Source of the DNA: Pseudomonadota bacterium | GTDB lineage: Bacteria; Myxococcota_A; Bradymonadia; Bradymonadales; GCA-2716585 | NCBI GenBank assembly: GCA_005804885.1 | Contig: SYOX01000087.1 | Span: 1-46,246 of the forward strand | Reading direction: 5' to 3' | DNA length: 46,246 nt | Notes under the pieces: generated by a model | Database searches by the model: none | The model's input: the letters and a program-made list of their open reading frames with translations, nothing else | What the model was told of the DNA's origin: nothing | Part shown: one piece after another, positions 8,011 to 18,543 of the stretch | Layout: each line of letters opens with the position of its first letter | How positions within the stretch are numbered: position 1 is the stretch's first letter | Position numbers and translations under genes: made by a program

Positions 8011-10473
8011 ATGGCGACGCGAACGAAGAAGGCGCTGACGGTGGCAGAGGCCGTCGATGAGATCATGGCGGACCCGCGCGTGATCTACTTCCCGGTCTTT
8101 CACTTCAGCCCGGTGTGCGCCTTCCAGGTCAAGCGCCTCATCGAGGAGGTCCGGCCTGTCGCGGTGCTGGTCGAGGGGCCAGACGACGCCAACGATCTGA
8201 TCCGGCACGTCATCCACGAGGACACCTGGGCGCCCTTTACGATCTTGTCGTCCTTTGTGGACAAGAAGAACATCTTTGGCCTCAACGGGGTGTTGAGCCC
8301 GAACGAGGAGACGCCGGCGCGCTATCGGTCGTGGTGGCCGGCGACGCCCTACAGCCCGGAGTACGTGGCGCTCAAGGAGGGGGCGAGGGTCGGCGCGGAG
8401 CTGTCCTTCTTCGACGTCCCGCTCACGGCGCGTATCCCGCACCGCCACGTCCCACGGCAGGAGGCCGCGGAGCGCGTGGACAACTGGGCGATGTCGCAGT
8501 GGCAGTACTCGGACGTGCTGCGTCGGCGCCAGCGGCGGCGATCCTTCGATGAGTTCTGCAATGCGAACTTCGAGGTCATCGGCCACAAGCTGGAGCCGCG
8601 GGCCTTCATGCGGCTGCTGCTGACCTATTGCTACTGCGGTCGTCAGATGGCCGGCGACGAGGGCGCCGAGGCCCAGTACCACATGTTGCGCGAGGGGCAC
8701 ATGCGGTGGTGGATCGACGAGACGCTCAAGAAGCACAAGGAGGGGGTGGTGCTGGTGGTGGCCGGCGGCAGCCACTCGGCGGTGCTCAAGTGGACGAAGC
8801 GCCAGCGGGTCAAGGTCAAGAAGGACGCCAACCTGGAGACGGTGCTGGCGGCGCACTCGTACCGTGCGCTGGCGAACCTCTACGAGCTCAACCGGATGCC
8901 GGGCTACGGGCAGATGGTCTGGGACGAGCTGGAGTCGGGGGGTGAGGAGCCCTTCAACGCGGCGGCGACGCGGACGTTGCTGGAGGTCATGCGCAAGGCG
9001 CGGGCTGGCGGCGAGGGGGTCAGCACGGCGGACTCGGTGGGGGCCTATGGGGTGGCGCGCAACCTGGCGACCTTGAGGGGCAACGCGGAGATCACGCGGC
9101 AGGATCTGGTCGACGCGATCCAGATGGGCTACGTCAAGGGCGACGTGCGGGTGAAGGGCGCGGGCGTGGAGCTGGCCTCGCGGGCGATCATGATCGGGGA
9201 CCGTCTCGGTCGCGTGACCAGCGAGGCGGGTCAGGCGCCGATGATCCGGGATTATTACGAGTCGTGCCGGGCCCACAAGCTGGTGGTGACGGGGGAGAAG
9301 AAGATCGTCAAGTGCGATCTGCACAAGCAGGAGGCCCACAAGATCAAGAGCGCCTTCCTGCACCAGTGCAACTTCCTGGGCGTGCCGATGTTCGATCGCA
9401 TCGACGACAAGTACGATTACCGCACGGGGTCCTACGCGGGGTTCTACAAGGGGCCGGATCTGGTCTCTGGGGAGAACATGCACCTCATTACGGAGACGTG
9501 GGGGATCAAGTGGGTCGAGGGGGTGGACGACAAGCTGCTGGAGATCTCGGCGCTGGGGGCTTCGGTGGCGCAGGCGGCGGGGACGTGGCTCGCGGAGCAG
9601 CTCGTGTCGGCGGCCGGCAATGCGAGCGAGACGACGAAGTTGCTCTTGCGCTGCGCGCAGATGATGTTGCTGGACACCTTCGACGAGGTGTTGACGGCGG
9701 TTGAGGACGCCATCGTCGTGGATGGGTCCTTCGGGAGCCTGATCAAGGCGCTTCACAACTTCGTCGTGCTCTACAGCTACCGGGACACGGTGGCGACGCA
9801 GGGGCTCGACCGTCTGCTTCAGACGATCGTGGTGCTCTTCAACAAGGCCGTCAGCGTCCTGCCGGGGATCGCCAACGCCAGCACGCCGGAGGAGGTCGCC
9901 GAGCAGCTTGGGCACCTTCAGACGCTGGTGCGGGTGACCTTGACCTTCGAAGGGGTGATGCTCGATCGCCAGCATCTCATTGAGAGGATTCAGGAAATGG
10001 TCCTGGTGGAGGAGGGCGCGGCGTCGATCCGGGGTGCGGGCTTCGGGGTCCTGTTCTCGTTCGGGGCGACGCGCGAGAAGATCGTGGCGCGGGAGCTCAA
10101 CGGCTACCTGATGGGAGGGGTGGAGCAGGTGCGTCGGGCGGGGTCCTTTCTGGACGGGCTGTTCATGAGTTCGAAGAACATCTTCATGGGCAGCCCTCGG
10201 CTCTTGAGGGCGATCAACGGGGTGCTCAAGGAGCTGGACTGGGAGACCTTCAAGATCATCCTGCCGGATCTGCGCCGGGCCTTCACGCAGTTCATCCCCT
10301 CGGAGATCGACGACATCTCGGTGCGGGTCAGCGAGGAGATCGGGATAGACGAGCCGCCGGCGGTCGACGCGCCGGTGCCGGAGTCGCTGGCCAGGGTGTC
10401 GGCGGCGGCGGACGCGCGGGTCAGGGCGCTGCTGGCCGGCTGGCTCCAGGGGCCGCAGGAGTGTTCACCGTGA
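8011..10473 (+). CDS. DUF5682 family protein (EreA/ChaN-like N-terminal region)
   Basis: This 820-aa protein matches the DUF5682 pattern. It starts with V-F-H-F-S-P-V-C-A-F-Q-V and V-L-V-E-G-P-D-D-A-N-D, then S-W-W-P-A-T-P-Y-S-P-E-Y-V-A-L, F-F-D-V-P-L, and V-L-V-V-A-G-G-S-H-S-A-V-L near residues 243-260. The conserved His and Glu residues resemble the EreA/ChaN-like (TIKI) fold, a possible hydrolase or binding domain; that assignment comes from family knowledge. The remaining 500 residues are mostly helical with no recognised domain. The ATG follows GGGAGAGAGCGGGCGAGCGGC. Its stop overlaps the next start by 4 bp (GTGA), so translation is probably coupled with the VWA gene. Its direct role is unknown. 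Confidence 0.85.
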   Translation: MATRTKKALTVAEAVDEIMADPRVIYFPVFHFSPVCAFQVKRLIEEVRPVAVLVEGPDDANDLIRHVIHEDTWAPFTILSSFVDKKNIFGLNGVLSPNEETPARYRSWWPATPYSPEYVALKEGARVGAELSFFDVPLTARIPHRHVPRQEAAERVDNWAMSQWQYSDVLRRRQRRRSFDEFCNANFEVIGHKLEPRAFMRLLLTYCYCGRQMAGDEGAEAQYHMLREGHMRWWIDETLKKHKEGVVLVVAGGSHSAVLKWTKRQRVKVKKDANLETVLAAHSYRALANLYELNRMPGYGQMVWDELESGGEEPFNAAATRTLLEVMRKARAGGEGVSTADSVGAYGVARNLATLRGNAEITRQDLVDAIQMGYVKGDVRVKGAGVELASRAIMIGDRLGRVTSEAGQAPMIRDYYESCRAHKLVVTGEKKIVKCDLHKQEAHKIKSAFLHQCNFLGVPMFDRIDDKYDYRTGSYAGFYKGPDLVSGENMHLITETWGIKWVEGVDDKLLEISALGASVAQAAGTWLAEQLVSAAGNASETTKLLLRCAQMMLLDTFDEVLTAVEDAIVVDGSFGSLIKALHNFVVLYSYRDTVATQGLDRLLQTIVVLFNKAVSVLPGIANASTPEEVAEQLGHLQTLVRVTLTFEGVMLDRQHLIERIQEMVLVEEGAASIRGAGFGVLFSFGATREKIVARELNGYLMGGVEQVRRAGSFLDGLFMSSKNIFMGSPRLLRAINGVLKELDWETFKIILPDLRRAFTQFIPSEIDDISVRVSEEIGIDEPPAVDAPVPESLARVSAAADARVRALLAGWLQGPQECSP

Positions 10474-11705
10474 AGGATCCCACCCCCAACCCCTCGGCCT
10501 TCGAGCCCGAGGACGATCAGGAAATCGAGGGCGCCTCGCCGGTTCAGGTCGAGCAGGCGATGCGCTGGCGGTTGATCCTGGGTCGCTTCTCGGAGGATCG
10601 GCTGGGCTACGACAGGCTCCAGGGCGCGTGCGGCCTCGGCGAGGGCGAGGGCGTCGGGCTTGGGGGGATGATGGCCGAGGCGCGGCGGATGGAGGCGCCG
10701 CTGGAGTACATCTACGACAGGGAGCACGCCAAGCGCTCGCACCGTCAGGCGAGTCCGGGCGGCGGAGGGGGGTTGAGCGTGCCGGCGTGGCTCAAGTCGG
10801 TGCGGGAGCTCTTTCCGCAAGAGGCCGTGCAGGTGATGGAGGGCGACGCGCTGCACCGCTACGGGATGAAGGAGCTGGTGACGGACGCGGAGATCCTGCG
10901 CAATGCGGAGCCGACCGAGGATCTGCTCAAGGCCATCCTGCAGTTCAAGCACATGATGAAGGGGGACGTCCTCAAGGCCGCCCGCGAGGTGATCGACGCG
11001 GTGGTCAAGCAGCTGGCCGACAAGCTGCTCAACGACTGCGGCCCGGCGCTGCACGGGGTGGTGGACCCGGATCAGCGGCCGCCGATGCGGACCTTCCGCA
11101 ACACCGACTGGCGCAAGACCGTCCGCCGCAACCTCAAGAACTGGGACCCCGAGCAGGACAGGCTGGTCGTCGAGCGGGTCTTCTTCAAGCACCGGCAGAA
11201 GAAGAAGAGCGCCTGGGATATCATCATTGCCGTCGATCAGTCCGGTTCGATGACCGACAGCCTGATTCACAGCGCCGTCATGGCGGGGATCTTCGCCTCG
11301 CTGCCCTCGGTCTCGGTCAAGCTCATCCTGTGGGATCACCGGGTGATGGACGTCTCGCACCTGGTCGACGACCCGCTGGAGATCCTGATGGGGTGCCAGC
11401 TCGGGGGCGGCACGCAGATGTTGCCGGCGATGCAGTACAGCGCGGGGCTGATCACGGAGCCGACGCGGACGCTCTTCGTGCTCTTGAGCGACTGGTACGT
11501 CTGGGGCGAGCAGGAGCAGTGTCTGGCGATGGCGCACGCGCTGAGGGAGGCGGGGGTGACGTGCATCGGCCTGAGCGCGCTGGACGCGGACTGTCGGCCG
11601 ATTTTTGACGAGCGCTTCGCGCGCCAGCTGGCCGACTGCGGCTGGTTCGTGGCGGCGTTGACGCCGAGGAAGCTGGCCGAGCACGTCGGCAAGATCCTTG
11701 CGTGA
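10470..11705 (+). CDS. VWA domain protein with intact MIDAS, MoxR partner
   Basis: A von Willebrand A domain fills the C-terminal half. D-Q-S-G-S-M (Asp256 from this start) is the D-x-S-x-S metal-ion site, G-G-G-T-Q-M supplies the Thr, and L-L-S-D-W-Y the final Asp, so the MIDAS looks complete. The N-terminal 240 residues are a helical region typical of MoxR-associated VWA proteins. I chose GTG 10470 over GTG 10461 because AGGAG lies 8 bp upstream and it forms a GTGA overlap with the DUF5682 stop. VWA partners of MoxR ATPases are thought to bridge the ATPase to its target. It is followed after 7 bp by the next cassette gene. Confidence 0.9.
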   Translation: MKDPTPNPSAFEPEDDQEIEGASPVQVEQAMRWRLILGRFSEDRLGYDRLQGACGLGEGEGVGLGGMMAEARRMEAPLEYIYDREHAKRSHRQASPGGGGGLSVPAWLKSVRELFPQEAVQVMEGDALHRYGMKELVTDAEILRNAEPTEDLLKAILQFKHMMKGDVLKAAREVIDAVVKQLADKLLNDCGPALHGVVDPDQRPPMRTFRNTDWRKTVRRNLKNWDPEQDRLVVERVFFKHRQKKKSAWDIIIAVDQSGSMTDSLIHSAVMAGIFASLPSVSVKLILWDHRVMDVSHLVDDPLEILMGCQLGGGTQMLPAMQYSAGLITEPTRTLFVLLSDWYVWGEQEQCLAMAHALREAGVTCIGLSALDADCRPIFDERFARQLADCGWFVAALTPRKLAEHVGKILA

Positions 11706-11712
11706 GGGGGGG

Positions 11713-12951
11713 ATGAGCGAGGCACTGAACAAGCGCGAGCGGGACACGCTCGGCCGGATGTCCACGGCGCTGGACTCCATCGACCGGCTGCTGGTGCGGC
11801 TGGGGCTGCAAGGGCTCCAGCGGATGACGGCGACGAGCGTGACCGAGCTGCAGGCCCTGGAGCAGACCGCGCACAACGCGGCGCTGGTCAACGTCGAGCG
11901 TCAGCTCAACCTCCTGCAGACCTACGTTCAGCGCTACCTGGACAAGGATCCGCTCTTCAACATGGGCCAGTACGCCGGGACCATCAACCGGCTCTGGCTG
12001 CTGAACCTGGCGGCGCGGCGGAGCTTCGAGCAGGGTCAGGCGCCCTCGGCCATGATCGACGTGCTGGGCGAGGCGAGGCGCAGCTACACGACCGTCGAGC
12101 GGCCGCTGATGCTCCAGCCGCTGGGGGCCTCGGGCTGGGTCAGCGACACGGACTTCGTCGGCGTGACGATCTACTTCTTTGTCGACGGGATGCCCGGGAC
12201 GATCTACCAGGCCTCCAACGCCAAGCCGACGGCCTACTTCGGCACCGACCCCAGGGGGCTGTTGCGCCAGTCCATCAGCGACTACGTCACCTTCAGCATC
12301 CACGACATGGCCCACAGCGCCTTTGAGTTCCGCAATGCGAAGGTCTCGCGCGACGGTCGCCTGAGCCTTCACAAGGATCTGTACGTCAAGAAGGCCCCCT
12401 ACATCGGCGCGCGGGCTTATGGGGCGCTGGCCTGCCGGACCTGGATCGAGCTCTCGGAGCGGCTCAAGGCCGCCGAGGCCAACCCGATCAGCGGCGGGGG
12501 GGTCACCTACGTCTTCATCGCGCCGGCCAGCCTCGGGGATCTGTCCATCGACGAGAAGGGCGCCCGAGCCCACGGGGAGGTCTTTGACGCGCGAGGCGCC
12601 CAGCTCACCCTGGAGGTGGCGCTGCGCAAGGAGAACAACTTCCTGATCGACAACCTGGAGCTGCTCTTCGGCGCGCCGACCAACGTCCCCGAGAAGGGGA
12701 CAGCGAGAGGCCCGAAGGCGAGCGCGCCCCGGCCAGACGCCTTCTTCGGGACGGCCTGGATCTCGGGCGGCCAGCTGAAGTTCTTCCCCTACACGGCGAT
12801 CTACAACCAGGCCGTGATCCTCAACGATCACGGCAAGCAGCGGGTCAACGAGATCCACCTCTCGCTGGAGTCGCTCAAGGACGTCCGCGCCGACGAGGAC
12901 AGGGGCGGCGACGAGGACAAGGGTCCGGTGCGCAAGCGCAAGAAGGTCTGA
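11713..12951 (+). CDS. Unrecognised 412-aa protein, fourth gene of the MoxR cassette
   Basis: I do not recognise a family. The first 120 residues look helical (R-M-S-T-A-L-D-S-I-D-R-L-L-V-R), and a mixed alpha/beta body follows with motifs such as W-V-S-D-T-D-F-V-G-V-T-I-Y-F-F and K-F-F-P-Y-T-A-I-Y-N-Q. It ends in an acidic then Lys/Arg-rich tail. No Cys-rich SWIM motif (C-x-C...C-x-H) is present, although in the cassettes I know a SWIM protein is often the additional partner. No signal peptide or membrane segment is seen. ATG 11713 has a G-rich Shine-Dalgarno directly after the VWA stop, 7 bp away, which supports co-transcription and a shared function. A TTG at 11698 is the alternative start. 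Confidence 0.8.
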   Translation: MSEALNKRERDTLGRMSTALDSIDRLLVRLGLQGLQRMTATSVTELQALEQTAHNAALVNVERQLNLLQTYVQRYLDKDPLFNMGQYAGTINRLWLLNLAARRSFEQGQAPSAMIDVLGEARRSYTTVERPLMLQPLGASGWVSDTDFVGVTIYFFVDGMPGTIYQASNAKPTAYFGTDPRGLLRQSISDYVTFSIHDMAHSAFEFRNAKVSRDGRLSLHKDLYVKKAPYIGARAYGALACRTWIELSERLKAAEANPISGGGVTYVFIAPASLGDLSIDEKGARAHGEVFDARGAQLTLEVALRKENNFLIDNLELLFGAPTNVPEKGTARGPKASAPRPDAFFGTAWISGGQLKFFPYTAIYNQAVILNDHGKQRVNEIHLSLESLKDVRADEDRGGDEDKGPVRKRKKV

Positions 12952-12977
12952 AGGGGAGGCCGGGGGGAGAGCCGCCG

Positions 12978-15008
12978 ATGAGCATCGAAGACAACCTCAG
13001 GGGTCTTGACGCCGCCATGGCCGAGGCCGACGGCCGCGCCGAGGCGGTCCGGGCGAGCTACGCGGGATCGGTCGGCGCGGAGATCGGGGCTGCGGAGCTG
13101 GAGGACGTGGCGCGGGGGGCGCGGCTCGTCGACCGCTTCTTGAGCGACGTGGACGAGGCCCTCAAGCAGATCTTCGTCGCGGGGCTGGCCTACCCGGACC
13201 CGGAGCTGCCCGACGAGCTCAACGCCCTGGCCGAGCGGGCCAGCCGCCACGGCCTGGCCTCGGCCGTGGCGCACCTGAGCCGGCTGGCGGTGCTGGTCGA
13301 GGCGATCTCGGCGCAGCGCGATCTGCTCGTGCGGCACGACTTCGCCCAGCGCGCCTGGGATGAGACGCAGCGCTTCGTGGCGTGGCTGAGGATGTTCCGC
13401 GTCGAGCACGATCACCTCGTCGTCCAGGGCAAGCTCGCGGCGCAGTCCGTCGGCGCCGTCGAGCACCGCAGGGTCACCTACCCCGCCCGCACGATGAGCG
13501 TCTGGCCCGTGGGCATGGAGCTGGACGCGGGGGGCCGCCTCGTGATCTTCGCCCGCGATCTGGACTCCAGGCTGGTGGTCCTGCTGCGCGATCACCTGGC
13601 CGATTTTGACCCGGAGTCGCCGCTGACCTCGCGCGCCATCAGCCGGCTCTTTCAGGACTCCATCGTGCTCGGCGACGTCCTTCGCAACGTCATCCGCCTG
13701 GAAGACCACCCGGTGGTGACCCGCGCCCGGGCGCTGCTCTTCCGGCCGGCCTTCCAGGCCATCCCGAAGCTGCGCCCGGTCGGCGACCGCTTCACCGCCC
13801 CGGCGCTGCCCACGATGCCGCTGTCGCCCTCGGGCGCCCCCGCGCCGATCGTCAGCGACGGCCCTGCCCGCCTGTCGCTGCGCGCCCGCCTCGACGGCGG
13901 CGCGCTCGTGGTCGAGACGCTGGCCGGGGCCCGGGTGCCGCTGTCGCTCTCCACGCAGACGCTGCGCCACAACCTCACCAAGCTCATGATCCGCGAGGCC
14001 GCCGCCTGCGTCGAGCTCGACGCCGTCCTGCTGCCCAGAGACGAGGAGCTGCTCATCCTCAACGTCACGACGCCGCTCGAAGGGGTCACCTTCCCGGCCT
14101 ACGATCCCTCCCTCTTCAAGATCGCCAACACCGTCCTGGCGCGCGCCGCCGACGCGACGGCCGAGGCCCTGACGCACGCGCCGATCAAGGCCGCGTGGCT
14201 GCGCTGCGCCGCCTACCTCCCCGGCGGCGTGACCCCCGAGCAGGTCGACGATCTCCTCGGGCAACTCGCCGGGCTCAAGGCGTCGGCCTTGTCCGATCAC
14301 TATCTCCTTGAACTGTCACGCTATTTTGTGGGCGGCGAGGGCGAGCCGGAGGGCCTGGAGCACACCCTGCGGCGCACCCTTCAGCTCGCCGCGCTGCCCG
14401 AGGGCGCCTCCGTCGACCTCGGCGCCCTGGCCCACGTCCTCGGCCTCCCCGAGCGAGCCACCTCGCCGGTCGACCTCAGGCTCATCGACGGCGACGCGAT
14501 CTACAAGGCCGTCTGGATGGCCTTCGAGCGCGACCTCATCGAGTCGCTGGAGGTCGAGCTGGACGCCGTCTACAAGGCCCGCTACGCCGGCGAGCTCAAG
14601 AACCCGACGCCGGGCGACGTGTGCGCCCGCGCGCTGATGATGGCCATCTTCGAGCGCCTGGTGCAGGACGAGGACGTCGCGGCCGAGGCGCGGCCCTCGA
14701 CCCAGTTCCTGCGGGCCTTCATCAACGATCTCAACCCAGGCGGCGCGCGCGCGAAGAAGACCCCCATGCCCGAACCCCTGGAGATCTTCTGGTACGGCGA
14801 CACCCTGGCCGTCCTGACCGCCGGAGATCGCCTCGGCTCCCCCGTCTCGAAGCTCGGCCTGTCACGAGAGGTGATCACCCGCGCCTGTGTCGACGCCCTC
14901 CACGCCTGGAGGACCTCGGAGGCGGCCTCTCTGGCCGTGATCGAGCGCGCCGCCGAGGCGATCCTCCTGGCCGTCTCGTCGGACGTCAAGGGCGTCATCC
15001 TCACCTGA
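12978..15008 (+). CDS. Unrecognised 676-aa protein, fifth gene of the MoxR cassette
   Basis: I do not recognise this protein. It is soluble by appearance, with no signal peptide or hydrophobic span, and is rich in Leu, Ala and Asp/Glu helices. The start is helical; the middle has short strands (M-S-V-W-P-V-G-M-E-L, R-L-V-I-F-A-R-D-L). A Pro/Ala-rich hinge lies near residues 275-300, and the C-terminal third is helical. No P-loop, nuclease or protease motif was found. It begins 26 bp after the previous stop, behind GGGGGAGAGCCGCCG, so it is likely the last gene of the cassette. Codon use shifts from G-ending to C-ending codons within the first 450 bp of the gene. It may be the cassette's effector or adaptor, but that is only inference from position. 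Confidence 0.8.
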   Translation: MSIEDNLRGLDAAMAEADGRAEAVRASYAGSVGAEIGAAELEDVARGARLVDRFLSDVDEALKQIFVAGLAYPDPELPDELNALAERASRHGLASAVAHLSRLAVLVEAISAQRDLLVRHDFAQRAWDETQRFVAWLRMFRVEHDHLVVQGKLAAQSVGAVEHRRVTYPARTMSVWPVGMELDAGGRLVIFARDLDSRLVVLLRDHLADFDPESPLTSRAISRLFQDSIVLGDVLRNVIRLEDHPVVTRARALLFRPAFQAIPKLRPVGDRFTAPALPTMPLSPSGAPAPIVSDGPARLSLRARLDGGALVVETLAGARVPLSLSTQTLRHNLTKLMIREAAACVELDAVLLPRDEELLILNVTTPLEGVTFPAYDPSLFKIANTVLARAADATAEALTHAPIKAAWLRCAAYLPGGVTPEQVDDLLGQLAGLKASALSDHYLLELSRYFVGGEGEPEGLEHTLRRTLQLAALPEGASVDLGALAHVLGLPERATSPVDLRLIDGDAIYKAVWMAFERDLIESLEVELDAVYKARYAGELKNPTPGDVCARALMMAIFERLVQDEDVAAEARPSTQFLRAFINDLNPGGARAKKTPMPEPLEIFWYGDTLAVLTAGDRLGSPVSKLGLSREVITRACVDALHAWRTSEAASLAVIERAAEAILLAVSSDVKGVILT

Positions 15009-15144
15009 TCCCAGGTCTGTCGACGTGATTCATCAATGATGACGCGATCTTCGGGCACCGCGCCCGCCGATCACGGCGCGGGCTGGCCTTTGGCGTGTCG
15101 GTCGAGGCATGATGTGGGCGGACCAGCTCTCGCATGAGGTCACC

Positions 15145-15744
15145 ATGAAGCGCTCCCTCCACCTCGTCGCCCTCTCGCTGTGCTTGATCCTCGGGAGCCC
15201 GGCTTTGGCCGAGGGTCCGGCGTCGGCGCTCAAGAAGTCCCAGGTCAAGCTCGCCGAGCAGGGCGCCAAGGCCGCGCAGAAGGGGCAGCACGCCCAGGCG
15301 ATCCGGCACTACGAGGCGGCGCTGCGGCAGGGAGAGGCCAACAGCCTGCACCTGGCGGTGGGGCGGTCGCGGGGGGCGCTGGGTCAGTGCGCGGCGGCCG
15401 AGGCCAGCTTCCAGCGGGCGGCCGGGGCGCCGGAGGTGGCGCCCTTGGAGGCGCTCAGGGCGTCGATCGACGAGGCGCGGGCGTCGCTGAGGGCCACCTG
15501 CCCCAGCCTCCTGACCGTCGAGTGCGATCCTGCGGACATGGTCTTGAAGGTCGACGGTCATCGGCTGGCCTGCGGTGTGGTCGTGGCCCTGGCGCCGGGG
15601 ATCGCCAAGGTCGTCGGGGAGGCCTTCGGCGGGAGCGTCGTTCAAGAGGTCGACCTCAAGCCCAAGGCCAGGGTGACGCTGAAGATGGCGATCGAGGGGC
15701 CGTCGATGTTCAAGGAGCCTTCGGACGATGTCCACCGGCCTTGA
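15145..15744 (+). CDS. Exported TPR protein with PEGA-like C-terminus
   Basis: A 199-aa protein starts with M-K-R-S followed by a Leu/Val/Ala core and A-L-A-E, a standard signal peptide. The middle is helical and TPR-like (A-K-A-A-Q-K-G-Q-H-A-Q-A-I-R-H-Y-E-A-A). The C-terminus (L-T-V-E-C-D-P-A-D-M-V-L-K-V-D-G) resembles a PEGA beta unit. I chose ATG 15145 because GAGGT sits 5 bp upstream and the signal peptide begins there; upstream in-frame ATGs would add a leader that looks non-coding. The gene converges on the TetR gene with only 6 bp between stops. Its function is probably envelope scaffolding, unproven. Confidence 0.7.
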   Translation: MKRSLHLVALSLCLILGSPALAEGPASALKKSQVKLAEQGAKAAQKGQHAQAIRHYEAALRQGEANSLHLAVGRSRGALGQCAAAEASFQRAAGAPEVAPLEALRASIDEARASLRATCPSLLTVECDPADMVLKVDGHRLACGVVVALAPGIAKVVGEAFGGSVVQEVDLKPKARVTLKMAIEGPSMFKEPSDDVHRP

Positions 15745-15750
15745 CGCGGG

Positions 15751-16398
15751 CTACGGTGCGGGGGGGATGGGATCGACGGGCGGCGCAGGGTCGTTTGCGG
15801 CAGGGTCGTGGAGGGCGGCGCCGAGGTTCGGTCGTGTGAGCAGCGCGAAGGCGTCCTTGCCGCGCTCGACGATGTCGAAGGAGCAGCCCGTGCGGAACCA
15901 GTGCCTCAGCTCGGCGCGGATGACGCCGAGGATGGCGCCGGCCTGGACGCGGGCGAGGGCGAGCTGATCCGGGTCGTCGGAGCCTCCGGCCAGCGTGCGG
16001 TGGATGGCCTCCTCCCACTGGAGGTCGAGCTGGAGGTCGTAGGCCAGCAGGTGCTTGGATCGGAGGATGATCTGGTACTGCTGAAGGACGACGTCGCGGT
16101 CGGCCATGAAGTCGGCGGCCATCTCCAGGCAGACGCGGGTGACGCGCTCGAAGCGGGGTTCGGCGGGGAGGGGTTGTTCGAGGAGGGTCTTGAAGCGGGC
16201 GAGTCGAGCCTCCTGGTTGACGAAGAAGGCCCCTTCCTTGGTGGGGAAGTATCGGAAGAAGGTGCGAGAGGAGATCCCGGCTTCGTGAGCGATGGCGTCG
16301 ATGGTGGTCTCATCGAAGCCGTCCTGGAGGAAGCGGCGCAGCGAGACCTCGGCCAGCTCTCGCATGTTGCGGCGTCTGTTGCGTTCGCGCAGGCTCAT
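15751..16398 (-). CDS. TetR-family transcriptional regulator
   Basis: The first 60 residues hold a typical TetR helix-turn-helix: T-I-D-A-I-A-H-E-A-G-I-S-S-R-T-F-F-R-Y-F-P-T-K-E-G. The remaining 150 residues are the helical ligand-binding domain, with a Pro/Ala-rich tail. The overall length, 215 aa, is normal. It is the last gene of the minus-strand operon that begins with the FHA protein, 40 bp after the Ser/Thr kinase gene. Family members repress nearby genes until a small molecule binds. Whether it controls its own operon cannot be seen; I found no clear palindromic operator in the adjacent gaps. Confidence 0.9.
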   Translation of the reverse strand: MSLRERNRRRNMRELAEVSLRRFLQDGFDETTIDAIAHEAGISSRTFFRYFPTKEGAFFVNQEARLARFKTLLEQPLPAEPRFERVTRVCLEMAADFMADRDVVLQQYQIILRSKHLLAYDLQLDLQWEEAIHRTLAGGSDDPDQLALARVQAGAILGVIRAELRHWFRTGCSFDIVERGKDAFALLTRPNLGAALHDPAANDPAPPVDPIPPAP

Positions 16399-16438
16399 GG
16401 GTTGACTGTCGATGGTTCAGGGAGGGGGGTGGGAGGGG

Positions 16439-18496
<2,058 letters not shown>

Positions 18497-18543
18497 GGGG
18501 CCTCACGCGCTCAGGGACGCTCGCCAGCCAGGTCGAGCAAGGA

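Noticed and set aside
7963..9975. 670-aa minus-strand reading frame
   Set aside because: Antisense shadow of the DUF5682 gene; its composition is typical of a reversed GC-rich gene.
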